DNA from: JANLTX01 sp049840835
GTDB taxonomy: Bacteria; Armatimonadota; Armatimonadia; Armatimonadales; Armatimonadaceae
Direction: 5' to 3'
Assembly: GCA_049840835.1 (NCBI GenBank)
Contig: JASGJG010000012.1
Coordinates: 62,001 to 126,000 of the forward strand
Length of the DNA stretch: 64,000 nucleotides
The notes under the pieces are model-generated. The model was not told the DNA's origin. It ran no database searches and saw only the letters and a list, made by a program, of their open reading frames with translations. The translations under genes were made by a program, and so were the position numbers. Of the stretch, positions 26,201-34,125 are shown piece by piece (position 1 is the first letter of the stretch; the number at the start of each line of letters is the position of its first letter).

Positions 26201-26301
26201 TTGGAGGAATCGCCAGCAGCACGCTTCTGACGCTGTTCGTGCTGCCGGTGCTCTACACTCTGTTCGAGCGACAGGCGACACCGGTAGAGGTGGAGATGTA
26301 A
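23203..26301 (+). CDS. czcA: CzcA/CusA family RND heavy-metal efflux pump
   Basis: A 1032-residue inner-membrane transporter with the usual 12-TM RND pattern and two large periplasmic loops. Markers are LTLDAVPDVTTNQVQINT, LVTFPVETAMGGLPGV, LLLLLGNARGALIVALAIPLSMLFA and SLGAIDFGLIVDGAVVMVEH (TM4 with the proton-relay Asp and following Glu of the heavy-metal branch), then FRPVLM-type RLRPVLMTALVASLGFVPMA. These features identify the HME-RND class; whether the metal is Zn/Co/Cd or Cu/Ag is not fixed by what I can see. It works with the preceding adaptor and channel. The start is preceded by AAAGGAGAC, a strong ribosome site. Confidence 0.93.
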   Translation: MLDRILNFSLTQRLLVLLAALALVGFGVVSWQTLTLDAVPDVTTNQVQINTNTGGMAPPEVEKLVTFPVETAMGGLPGVVGVRSLSQYGLSQVTVTFTDRTDTYFARQLVTERLNGVREQLPAGVAAPELAPVSTGLGEVFMFSVDSPTLSPMELRTQFDWQIKPQLRTVVGVAEVNATGGYEKQYEVQPDPQRLRARGVSLDELTDALRKNNANVGGGFIERQGEQLLIRSVGAVTGIPDIEAIVVTTEAGTPIFVRDVARVGLGTPTRTGLATRDGKETVLGIVMMLKGANGRTVASAARERLATIQKQMPTGVTLTPVYDRSHLVNQAVGTVQKSLIEGGILVVVILLLLLGNARGALIVALAIPLSMLFAFINMNRLGVSGNLMSLGAIDFGLIVDGAVVMVEHAVAELAHARQKQGRKLTREEVQAEVARSSREVAQPVAFAVTIITVVYLPILALEGTEGKMFHPMAFTVIFALVGALILTLTLVPALCSLLLSGDTQEGKNPVMGLFARLYRPGLEKALQWRWLVLAFAAGLVVLSLALFSRLGSEFVPQLDEGDAVVQPFRLRTVGEKETIRLVTAMERRLKEFPEVITVFSRSGTPEVATDPMPMSLTDSIISLKPRSQWRKGLTKEKLIAEMEEALKDIPGQGYGFTQPIQMRFSELVAGVKADVGIKVFGEDLDTLKKSANAIAAVLQKVPGAADVSVEQVDDVPVLQLTVDREAAARVGVSAAEVQEWIGSAFTGEPLGQVIEGDKRFDLVVRLPESVRSDLDAVKALPVVTPTGGSVTLGSLASVETVGQPAQISRESGRRRVVVQCNVRGADLGSFVQAAQTAIEKEVKLPSGYYLEWGGQFENLQRARTRLTLVVPLALSLIFLLLFFSFGSLKQAALIFTGVPLAVTGGVLGLVARGLPFSISAGIGFIALSGVAVLNGVVLVSAINRLRQDGRAIPEAVREGANSRLRPVLMTALVASLGFVPMAINMGIGAEVQRPLATVVIGGIASSTLLTLFVLPVLYTLFERQATPVEVEM

Positions 26302-26305
26302 TGTT

Positions 26306-26608
26306 ATGAAACTGATTCGTGCAATTATTCAGCCCCACCGGGAGCAGGCGACTCTGAGCGCTCTCTATGACGTAGAAGGCGTTCATGGAATCGCGGTCAC
26401 TGAGCTTCGATGCCTGAGTCGCCACTGTGCGCACTCTGGCCCGGATATCAACACGCAGCTGGAGTTTATGATTCCTGACAGCGTGGTGGAACCTGCTATT
26501 GCAGTCCTGCAAAAAGCGGCGCACACGGGCAATCCGGGCGATGGGCGTATCTTTGTGATCGATATTGAGTACGCTATCTCTATCCGCACCAACGAGCGCG
26601 AGGCGTAA
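26306..26608 (+). CDS. PII-like signalling protein of the metal-efflux-linked group (PII-NG type)
   Basis: A 100-residue protein with the PII fold: an N-terminal MKLIRAIIQPHREQATLSAL, a shortened T-loop region with RCLSRHCAH, and the B-loop/C-terminal block HTGNPGDGRIFVIDIEYAISIRT. The GDGRIFV motif is the PII B-loop signature. The uridylylated tyrosine of GlnB is absent. A separate group of PII proteins encoded next to heavy-metal RND pumps has been described; this gene sits four bases after czcA, which fits. The role would be sensing a nucleotide or metal state and adjusting the pump, but this is inferred from context. Two Cys and two His in the T-loop could bind metal. Confidence 0.8.
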   Translation: MKLIRAIIQPHREQATLSALYDVEGVHGIAVTELRCLSRHCAHSGPDINTQLEFMIPDSVVEPAIAVLQKAAHTGNPGDGRIFVIDIEYAISIRTNEREA

Positions 26609-26622
26609 GGAAAGGAAACAGT

Positions 26623-29096
26623 ATGCCAACAAATAACACACCGCCTTTCCCGCTCTCTTCGGGAGAGACAGCGCTTCACCTACCCCTGGCAGGCACACTG
26701 CCGGGGGTAGATGCAGACGACGATTGCATCGGTCGGTTTGCGGAGCGAATGAAGGCGCAGACCGGCATCAGCGAGGCGCATTTAGAAGAGCAGGACGGTC
26801 AAACAGTCCTCTGTCTACATTACGACCCGAACCTGGTGCCACTGGAGCGAGTAGAGCGAATCGCTCAGGATACTAGTGTGGAACTTACCACCCGCTTCCG
26901 CCACGAGACTCTGCCGCTTAAAGGCATGGATCAGGGCACGAGCACCGCCAATATCGAGGCCGTAGTGCGGGCAGTAACCGGTGTACTGAGCGTAGGAGTA
27001 AGCTACCCGATTGAGAAGATCAAGGTTGAGTACGACAGTACGCTCACCAACCATGAGGCCATAGTGCAAGCCATTCGTTCCCTGGGCCTTCGCCCCGGCG
27101 AGCATGGACATGATCATACAAAGCATAGCCATGAGGAGCATGAAGGTCACTCCCACGAGGAGCATGGCGGGCACGAAGGGCATAGCCACCGCCCAATACC
27201 AGAAGGGGCGAACTGGTTCCGCCGCAACCCGGAGCTTTCTATGTCCATGCTCTCGGGGGTTCTGCTGGCTATTGGGTTCACTGGGGAGCGACTTTTCCAC
27301 CTCCCTACCCTCCCGGCAATCGGCATCTATATCGCAGCCTATGTGGCGGGCGGACTCGACCTCTTCCGTCATGGCCTGCCGTCCATCCTGCGTGGCAAGC
27401 TGGATGTGGACTTTCTCATGCTGGTGGCCGCTATTGGCGCGGCTATGCTGGGTGAGTGGGTAGAAGGCGCGTTTCTGCTGTTCCTGTTCTCGTTTGGGCA
27501 TGCCCTGGAGCACTACGCCATGGACCGCGCCCGAAATGCGATTCAGGCGCTCGGCCAGCTCACCCCAAAAGTGGCTCGTGTGCGAAGAGATAATCAGGAG
27601 CTAGAAGTACCGGTAGAAACGCTACAACTCGGCGATATCGCGATTATTCGCTCTGGGGACCGGATTCCGGTAGATGGCAAGATTCTCCAGGGGCGCTCGG
27701 CGGTAGATCAGAGTCCGATTACCGGAGAGAGCGTGCCGGTGGAGAAAGCACCTGGTGAGAGTGTGTTCGCGGGCGCAATCAACGGTGAAGGCGCGCTGGA
27801 GGTTGAGGTAACTCGCCTGGCGCAAGACACCACCATGGCGCGGGTTATCAAGATGGTGGAGGAGGCCCAGACCCAGAAATCACCCACTCAGACCTTTACG
27901 GACAACTTTGAGCGGATATTTGTGCCAGTGGTGCTCAGTACAGTGGTGATTGCGGCAATAGCTCCACCACTGCTGGGTTGGCTACCCTGGAAGGTGGCGA
28001 TTCTGCGGGCTCTGAGTACGCTGGTCGCCGCCGCACCCTGTGCGCTGGCGCTGGCAACGCCCGCCGCCGTGCTGGCCGGAATCGGGCAGGCAGCTCGAAA
28101 TGGGGTATTGATCAAGGGTGGCGTGCATCTGGAAAACCTGGGCACCCTGGAGGCCATTGCACTGGATAAGACCGGCACGATTACCCGTGGCCGCCCAGAG
28201 GTCACGGATGCGGTGCCTTTTGGAGGGATGAGTGCTCAGGAGCTGCTGCGGCTGGCGCAGCCTCCGTAGAAACTCGCTCGGCCCATCCCTTGGCACAGGC
28301 CGTGGTGCGCAAAGCGCAGGCGGAGAACCTGGAGTTACTTGTCTCGGGCGAGTTGCAATCTCTGACCGGGCGCGGAGTGCAAGCAGAAGTGCAGGGTAAG
28401 ACAGTGCGTATTGGCAGCCCGAAGCTCTTCGCCGAAGCGGGCATTACCGTGCCCCAGGAGGCTCTGGATGCTAATACACGCCTGGGAGAAGCGGGCAAGT
28501 CTACCATGCTGGTCGGTTGGGGCGAGCAGGTCGTGGGAATTATCGCGTTGGCAGATCAACCGCGTGAGGAAACTCCCGTCACCCTGACCCGGCTCAAAGA
28601 GCTGGGCATCAAAACCTTGATCATGCTCACGGGTGACAATCGGCGTGTGGCAGACACGATTGCAAAGACTGTCGGGCTGACGGAAGTGCGTGCTGACCTG
28701 CTGCCGGAGAACAAAGTTACAGCGATTCAGGAGCTTCTGAAACAGTACGGCAAGGTCGCCATGGTCGGCGATGGTGTGAACGATGCCCCGGCTCTGGCCA
28801 ATGCCACAGTAGGTATTGCTATGGGAGCCGGAGGAACGGATGTAGCGCTGGAAACGGCAGATGTTGCCCTCATGACAGACGACCTTTCTAAACTGCCCTT
28901 TGCCGTTGCGCTTAGTCGAGAGTCACGGCGGGTGATTCAGCAGAACCTGTGGATTTCTCTGGGAGTTATCGCTCTGCTGGTTCCCTCCACGCTTTTCGGG
29001 CTGGCGAATATCGGAATGGCCGTTTTCTTTCATGAAGGAAGCACATTGGTAGTCGTCGCAAATGCACTACGATTACTTCGCTTCCGAGTAAAGTAG
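26623..29096 (+). pseudogene. P1B-type heavy-metal ATPase without cysteine metal motifs, broken by a one-base deletion
   Basis: Two HMA-like N-terminal folds come first, the second with GMDQGTST in place of the usual GMxCxxC. A His-rich linker (EHGHDHTKHSHEEHEGHSHEE...) precedes the TM domain. The ion-binding helix reads APCALALATP, so the usual CPC is APC. Downstream are DKTGTITRG (phosphorylated Asp), TGES, and, after the break, TGDN and GDGVNDAPALA. The break at ~28257 is repaired by one extra G (LRLAAASVETRSAHPLAQAVV), giving ~824 residues. It lies in the czc operon 14 bases after the PII gene, so it exports a metal to the periplasm for CzcCBA. Zn or another His-loving ion is more likely than Cu. 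Confidence 0.85.
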
Positions 29097-29160
29097 GTTT
29101 TCTCGCTGTGAAAACGTAACATTTTCCCGTATTGCGCATCAATATGGGCAAGGAGAGCCA

Positions 29161-30393
29161 ATGGCAGAAGAAATATCGTTTTGGGGACATGTCGTAAGCC
29201 GCCTGCAAGGAGAGATTCCAGCACAGACACTGGAGGCGTATCGCCGCGCCAGCCTGGGTGTCTATGACATGCTGGATCACACGGAGCAGAAACGCCTGGA
29301 TATCAAACTAGAGGGCCACCACCCGTGGGAGGTGCCGGTGGCCGCACAAGCAGAGATTCTCTGCTCCTGGAATGCCTACGCGCTCCAGCTTCTAGGCGAT
29401 AAGTTTGTGGAGGCTGATTACGAAGGTAACCCGGCCACACGCGGCTACCTGCCGCCGATCACCGCCGACCAGGTCATGGGTTTCTATGAGCAGGTGGAAG
29501 GCTGGATGAGCCGGGCGCACCAGGCGCACAGCAATCCCAACTACCGATTGGACGTAGGGGTTCCAGCACAGCTTCCGCCCTGGAGTGAGGTAGAACCCTG
29601 CCCCAATGCGCACTTAAAAGGCATGCTAGAAGCTATGCGCGGACTGCGCGACCATGCCTTGCTGGCGCTGACATTTTTTGAAGAGACAAAATCTCCTGAG
29701 GATAAGCAAAAGTCCGTGGGCTATGCCCGGCAGCTCTGGGCGGCGGCGAAGTCCAAGGCAGACTATGCGGAGAATTTATGGGGCGGTAATCCGTCTCGCG
29801 ATCTCCACGAGCGCATTGAAGAGCAGGTGAAGTCTGCGGTGGAGCAGCTTTATCACTTGGGGCAGCTCCTGGCTATGCCCGAACTGCTGGATAAAGCCAG
29901 CGCTGTGCCGCAGCAGACACTACCACCACAGGGAGCAGGTGCCTCTAAAATTCCTGGGATACCGGGACCGGGTGAGCCAGATTTCGATCCCTGGTGCCTG
30001 ACCGATCAGGACAGGCTCCGAACTCTTAAGGCAGACAAAGAAGCTCGAATCGCTATTGCTCGCCTCTGGAAGCTGGACCCCGATCCCCAGCAGACGCTAC
30101 GCCTTCTGGCCGAGGTACGCCAGGCGTTTCAGTCCCGAGACATTGGCTATGCCATGCGCGGCGCTAATCGCCTGGGCCACTTCTTCTGCTGTCCCTGGTC
30201 CCCGGTCTATGTGGCCCTACGGCCGGTGACACTGGGTGGGGTATCACTGCGCACCATGCAGCAGTTCGTCTACGACGTGAACTGCGAGGGAATGAACCTA
30301 GGGCGCCCGTTCGTTCGGCGCATCATGATTGCCAACTTCAGCCCAACCGATGAGTTGGAATACGGCGATCCAGACGAGGCCCCCGACCACTAG
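29161..30393 (+). CDS. Protein of unknown function, mostly helical
   Basis: A 410-residue soluble protein without signal peptide or TM segment. The first ~250 residues look all-helical (LEAYRRASLGVYDMLD, MLEAMRGLRDHALLALTFFEE, ERIEEQVKSAVEQLYHLGQLL). A Pro/Gly linker follows (IPGIPGPGEPDFDPW), then a second ~150-residue part containing LGHFFCCPWSPVYVALRPVTLGG and VNCEGMNLGRPFVRRIMIANF. I do not recognise any family. The start ATG has AAGGAGAGCC upstream. It lies 64 bases after the metal ATPase on the same strand and 34 bases before the MFS gene, but a functional link with either is not evident. Confidence 0.6.
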   Translation: MAEEISFWGHVVSRLQGEIPAQTLEAYRRASLGVYDMLDHTEQKRLDIKLEGHHPWEVPVAAQAEILCSWNAYALQLLGDKFVEADYEGNPATRGYLPPITADQVMGFYEQVEGWMSRAHQAHSNPNYRLDVGVPAQLPPWSEVEPCPNAHLKGMLEAMRGLRDHALLALTFFEETKSPEDKQKSVGYARQLWAAAKSKADYAENLWGGNPSRDLHERIEEQVKSAVEQLYHLGQLLAMPELLDKASAVPQQTLPPQGAGASKIPGIPGPGEPDFDPWCLTDQDRLRTLKADKEARIAIARLWKLDPDPQQTLRLLAEVRQAFQSRDIGYAMRGANRLGHFFCCPWSPVYVALRPVTLGGVSLRTMQQFVYDVNCEGMNLGRPFVRRIMIANFSPTDELEYGDPDEAPDH

Positions 30394-30427
30394 AGCAGCC
30401 TCAAGGGGCGTGCGTGACGCTTAAAAA

Positions 30428-31594
30428 ATGACGAATCGCTCGCCCCTTGTTGAGGCCGTTCTGCTCGGCGCCGTCTTTCTGGATCTCGCCGCCTTCGGCT
30501 CCATTCTGCCCGATGTCCAGACCCGGTTAGAGGGCTTTGGAGCCCGTGGCTGGCTCATTGGACTAATCCTTGCCGCCTATTTCTTAGTGCAGATGCTTAT
30601 CTCCCCACTCTGGGGGAAGTTAAGCGACCGGCGAGGGCGCAAGTTTCCTCTGGTAGCCTGTTTCGTTCTTTCCGCTGGCTCGTTCGCTCTCTATGGCCTG
30701 GCAGGAAGCAGCTTACTGGTGCTGTTGAGTCGTATTGTGGCTGGGCTGGCTGCCGCCAATGTCGCTCTCGCTCAAGCCGAGGTGACAGCACTCCACGACG
30801 ACGACGCTCGACCTGCTGCCCTCGGAAGACTCAGTGCAGCAACCACTGGCGGGCTGATCCTCGGGCCTGCGGTTGGTGGGTGGCTCTCTCATCTAGGTGG
30901 GAGTTTCTTGCTAGGCATGACTGCCGCAAGCCTCTCCGCGCTGGCAGCGCTGTGTCTCGCCCTGGTAATCCCTCAGCGGGTGCCCTCCCCTATCCCAACC
31001 TCTGAGGAGGTAAAGCCTCGCGCTAGCTTTGCTCTTCTGCGAGAGATTCCGGCACTGCGCGCACTCTTCCTTCTGGCCGCAACAGCCTGGTTCGCCTTAG
31101 CGTGCCTGGAAGGCACTTTCGGGCGATTGATCCATCTGCGCCTGGGCTATGGGCCGCGCGAATATGGCCTTATCTTTGGCTATGAGGCCCTGCTTGGCGT
31201 TCTGATTCAAGCGTTCTTACTCGGTGTTATCACCCGTCGCTTTTCGCCCGCTGCCCTGCTTCGCATCGGCTACGGGCTTCAAGGAATCGGCCTCGGCCTT
31301 ACGCCCTTTGCTCCCAGCCTAGTGTGGCTCTTTGCCTGCAGCACTCTCTACGCCATTGGGGCAGGAGTGGCGAACCCGACCATAAACGCGCGGTGCAGTG
31401 CCGTGACTCCCTCAGATAGGCAAGGCGAGATGTTCGGGCTGCTCCAGGCAGCTCGCTCCGTTGGTTTCTTACTCGGGCCTCTACTGGGCGGCATCCTCTT
31501 TGACTGGCATCCGGAAGCCCCCTATTTGCTTGCTGCGTGCGTGATGTTCTTAGCGGGTCTTCTCACGAAGCAAGCTTACAGTAGGAGAGGATAG
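30428..31594 (+). CDS. MFS transporter (drug/proton antiporter-like, 12 TM)
   Basis: A 388-residue protein made almost wholly of hydrophobic helices with MFS motif A between TM2 and TM3 (GKLSDRRGRKFPL) and a motif C-like GLILGPAVGGWLSHLGG in TM5. The second half repeats the pattern with LLQAARSVGFLLGPLLGGILF. Size and motifs are those of TetA/Bcr-like drug-H+ antiporters. The substrate is not predictable. It converges with the esterase gene and overlaps its 3' end by 45 bases, so both stops lie inside the neighbouring coding sequence. Confidence 0.88.
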   Translation: MTNRSPLVEAVLLGAVFLDLAAFGSILPDVQTRLEGFGARGWLIGLILAAYFLVQMLISPLWGKLSDRRGRKFPLVACFVLSAGSFALYGLAGSSLLVLLSRIVAGLAAANVALAQAEVTALHDDDARPAALGRLSAATTGGLILGPAVGGWLSHLGGSFLLGMTAASLSALAALCLALVIPQRVPSPIPTSEEVKPRASFALLREIPALRALFLLAATAWFALACLEGTFGRLIHLRLGYGPREYGLIFGYEALLGVLIQAFLLGVITRRFSPAALLRIGYGLQGIGLGLTPFAPSLVWLFACSTLYAIGAGVANPTINARCSAVTPSDRQGEMFGLLQAARSVGFLLGPLLGGILFDWHPEAPYLLAACVMFLAGLLTKQAYSRRG

Positions 31595-32440
31595 GCGCAG
31601 ATTTTCGAGCAGAAAATCGAACAGATTTGGGTGCTTCACAGGCGGCCCACCCTGATAGTTGAACTCATAAGGCACTCCGACTTGTTTGAGTTTCTCCACC
31701 AGCCCCGCCCCAAAGTTAGCGGAGTGTGGCGGGTCTTTCCAGGGCTCACCCAGCGCCACGGGGGAATCATAGAAGAGATAGACAGGCGGATCGTCTTTAC
31801 TCGCTAGGCCGTAGGGAGAGAACTGCTCAATCCAGGGCAGCAGCGTGGCACGCTTGCTTAGAAACTCCGCGTAGCTAGATAGCCCGAAGGCATGAGGCCC
31901 GTAATCTATGTTGGCTATCCAATCGCGCATCTGCTTCGGGTCCAGCGAGGTCTGTGGCACAAAGGCTAGCACACAGGAGAGGCGTGTTGATTGACGCGCA
32001 ATCGAGTCGGCACTACGAGGAAGCGCCATATCCGGATGAAAGGCCAGCCAGAGCGCGGTGAATCCGCCTGCGGAGCCGCCACACCCGGCTATGCGCTTTG
32101 GGTCTATGTTCCACTCTTTCGCCTTGCTGCGCACGAACTGAAGCGCGCGGGCGGCATCCTCCAGGCATGCCTTTACAGGAGGCATGACTCCATCTTTCCT
32201 AGCATCCGGTATCAGCCGATAGTTGATAGACACCACGGAAATTCCTCGGGCCAGACAGAGACTCAGAAAGTCAGGATTCGCTTTATCCCCTGTCATCCAC
32301 CCACCGCCATGCACAAAAAAGAGCAAGGGCGTTGGTTTGGGCGAGCTTGCCTGGTAGAAGTCCAGCACCTGACGCGAGTGCGTGCCATAAGGCACATTGG
32401 CCATGGTCGGCGTCTGATAGCGCAACAGAGATAACGGCAT
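31550..32440 (-). CDS. Alpha/beta hydrolase, hormone-sensitive-lipase-like esterase
   Basis: The 296-residue protein carries the oxyanion-hole motif HGGGWMTGD (~res 44), SINYRLIPDA, and the nucleophile elbow GGSAGG with the catalytic Ser (~res 121), plus LEDAARALQFVRSKAKEWNID before it. These are the marks of bacterial HSL-like carboxylesterases (BD-FAE/ DeoC-type 'lipase' family). A catalytic Asp and His would lie in the C-terminal third (the PPVYLFYDSPVAL strand and a late His in GGPPVKHPNLFDFL). No signal peptide is seen. It may remove acyl or acetyl groups from sugars or small esters. Confidence 0.85.
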   Translation of the reverse strand: MPLSLLRYQTPTMANVPYGTHSRQVLDFYQASSPKPTPLLFFVHGGGWMTGDKANPDFLSLCLARGISVVSINYRLIPDARKDGVMPPVKACLEDAARALQFVRSKAKEWNIDPKRIAGCGGSAGGFTALWLAFHPDMALPRSADSIARQSTRLSCVLAFVPQTSLDPKQMRDWIANIDYGPHAFGLSSYAEFLSKRATLLPWIEQFSPYGLASKDDPPVYLFYDSPVALGEPWKDPPHSANFGAGLVEKLKQVGVPYEFNYQGGPPVKHPNLFDFLLENLRLSSPTVSLLREKTR

Positions 32441-32550
32441 TCTGAACTGTCAGAAGCCTGCTGCTTCTATGGGTTTCAAAAATAAATTTTTCTCCCATAG
32501 CACCTGGCGCCAGGCAGTTGACTCTTTACCAGCGAAGTAGAGAAAAAAGT

Positions 32551-34125
32551 ATGGCTTACGGGAAAACAAAACAAGATAGTACTGAGCTGGGGAATGCCGA
32601 TGCTTTTGGAGAAGCGGTTCGCCAGCACCAGGCGATGCTGCTGCGGGTGGCACGTAACTATCTTGCGAATCCAGAGGATGCGGCAGACGCTGTGCAGGAA
32701 GCGCTGATTCTGGGCTACCTGCACCGGGGTCAGCTTCGAGACTCGGCGCGGCTAGCCAGCTGGCTTCGTCAGATTACCGTGAACACCTGTAAGCGACTGG
32801 GGCGCTCCCTGAGACCTACCCTGCCCCTGGAGCAGATAGAACGTATCGGCTACGACTCACGAGACGCTTTCGAGCAGCGGTATCTTTTAAAGCAAGCGCT
32901 TCGTTGCCTCACTCCGGATACCAGCCTTACTGTGCAACTCTACTATCAAGATGGCCTCTCCCTACAGGAAATCGCTCATGTTCAGAGGGTGCCGGAGACG
33001 ACGATTAAGAGCCGCTTGCGCAATGCGCGAGCCCGACTACGTAAGGAACTGGACGTTATCATGCCACAGACTGTTACTGATCCGACAACATCGCCCGCTA
33101 CCGAAGCGCCAGACCTGCTGGCTCAGGTTCTTCGCCGCATCACTATGGCGGGCACGCTCATGCACAGTGCCCTCTCTCCAGATGGCACAGTGTTCGTCAC
33201 CGGGGTCGCCCTGGAGGTAAACGCAACCCGCTTTGATGCCCGAATCACTGCCTGGCAGGTAGCCACGGGCGACCTGCTCTGGAGCGTAGAGCTCACTAGC
33301 TGGTTCCGCACAATCTGCTTCACTATAGATGGCACCCAGGTAGTCATCGCTACGGGCCTTCCTAATCGCCGTGATGGACGCGAGGGCAGACTGCTGTTCT
33401 TAGATGCTGCTACGGGAGCGATGTGTAGCGAGCTGCCAACGGTTACTGGAGCACTGGGACTGGCGCTCTCCGCAGATGGGCGCTATGCCGCGACCGCACA
33501 TAGCGAACACTATGAAAACGAGAATAGCCATGGAGACAAAGGGGTAATTCGTATCTTCGATCTGGCCTCCAAAGAAACTATCGCTTGCCTGGAGCCACAT
33601 CTGAACCAGGTACACGCTCTAGCGTTCAGCCCAGACAGTAAAACGCTGGCCAGTAGCGCCTTTCTGCGAGATGCGGATCCAGAAGCGAAAGATGTCTGGG
33701 GCGGCGCGGATGTACGCCTCTGGGATCTGGAAACCAGGCAGATACTGCACAAACTGGAGCGCCCCAACGGGCGCGGCCTGCTGCACAACATCTGCTTCTC
33801 ACCAGACGGCTCCCTGCTTGTGGCTCCTAACGGCGCAGAAGGAGAAGCGCTGGTATGGGAGGTTGCGACCGGAAAGCGAATACACACGCTCCCCGGCTCC
33901 GGCGCGGCGGTGTTCGCCCTGGCCTACTCCCCCACAGGCAAGCTTATCGCTGCCGGGCGTGGGGATTCCCAGATCAGCCTTTACGATGCGCAGACAGGCA
34001 AGGAAGTGGGTGTGTTGTCTGGTGAAGGCAAGCGCCTCTCTACCCTTGCCTTCCACCCGGATGGGACGTTGCTTATAGCAGCCCATACAGATGGCGCGGT
34101 GCGGGTGTGGGAACTAGGCGACTAG
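32551..34125 (+). CDS. ECF RNA polymerase sigma factor fused to a C-terminal WD40 propeller
   Basis: Residues ~20-85 form sigma region 2 (LLRVARNYLANPEDAADAVQEALILGYLH, then LASWLRQITVNTCKR). Residues ~105-165 form region 4 (VQLYYQDGLSLQEIAHVQRVPETTIKSRLRNARARLRKEL). From ~res 190 to the end there are six to seven WD40-like blades, for example LALSADGRYAATA, VHALAFSPDSKTLAS, NICFSPDGSLLVAP, FALAYSPTGKLIAAGRGD and STLAFHPDGTLLIAAHTDG followed by VRVWELGD. No TM segment separates the parts, so the propeller is cytosolic. I chose the ATG at 32551 over an upstream TTG. No anti-sigma gene is adjacent; the propeller may be the built-in control. Confidence 0.88.
   Translation: MAYGKTKQDSTELGNADAFGEAVRQHQAMLLRVARNYLANPEDAADAVQEALILGYLHRGQLRDSARLASWLRQITVNTCKRLGRSLRPTLPLEQIERIGYDSRDAFEQRYLLKQALRCLTPDTSLTVQLYYQDGLSLQEIAHVQRVPETTIKSRLRNARARLRKELDVIMPQTVTDPTTSPATEAPDLLAQVLRRITMAGTLMHSALSPDGTVFVTGVALEVNATRFDARITAWQVATGDLLWSVELTSWFRTICFTIDGTQVVIATGLPNRRDGREGRLLFLDAATGAMCSELPTVTGALGLALSADGRYAATAHSEHYENENSHGDKGVIRIFDLASKETIACLEPHLNQVHALAFSPDSKTLASSAFLRDADPEAKDVWGGADVRLWDLETRQILHKLERPNGRGLLHNICFSPDGSLLVAPNGAEGEALVWEVATGKRIHTLPGSGAAVFALAYSPTGKLIAAGRGDSQISLYDAQTGKEVGVLSGEGKRLSTLAFHPDGTLLIAAHTDGAVRVWELGD

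Noticed and set aside
25755..26309. A 184-codon frame overlapping the end of czcA
   Set aside because: It is an out-of-frame shadow of conserved czcA transmembrane coding sequence.
28250..28295. Programmed ribosomal frameshift in the metal ATPase
   Set aside because: No slippery heptamer is visible, and similar one-base breaks occur in unrelated genes of the window.
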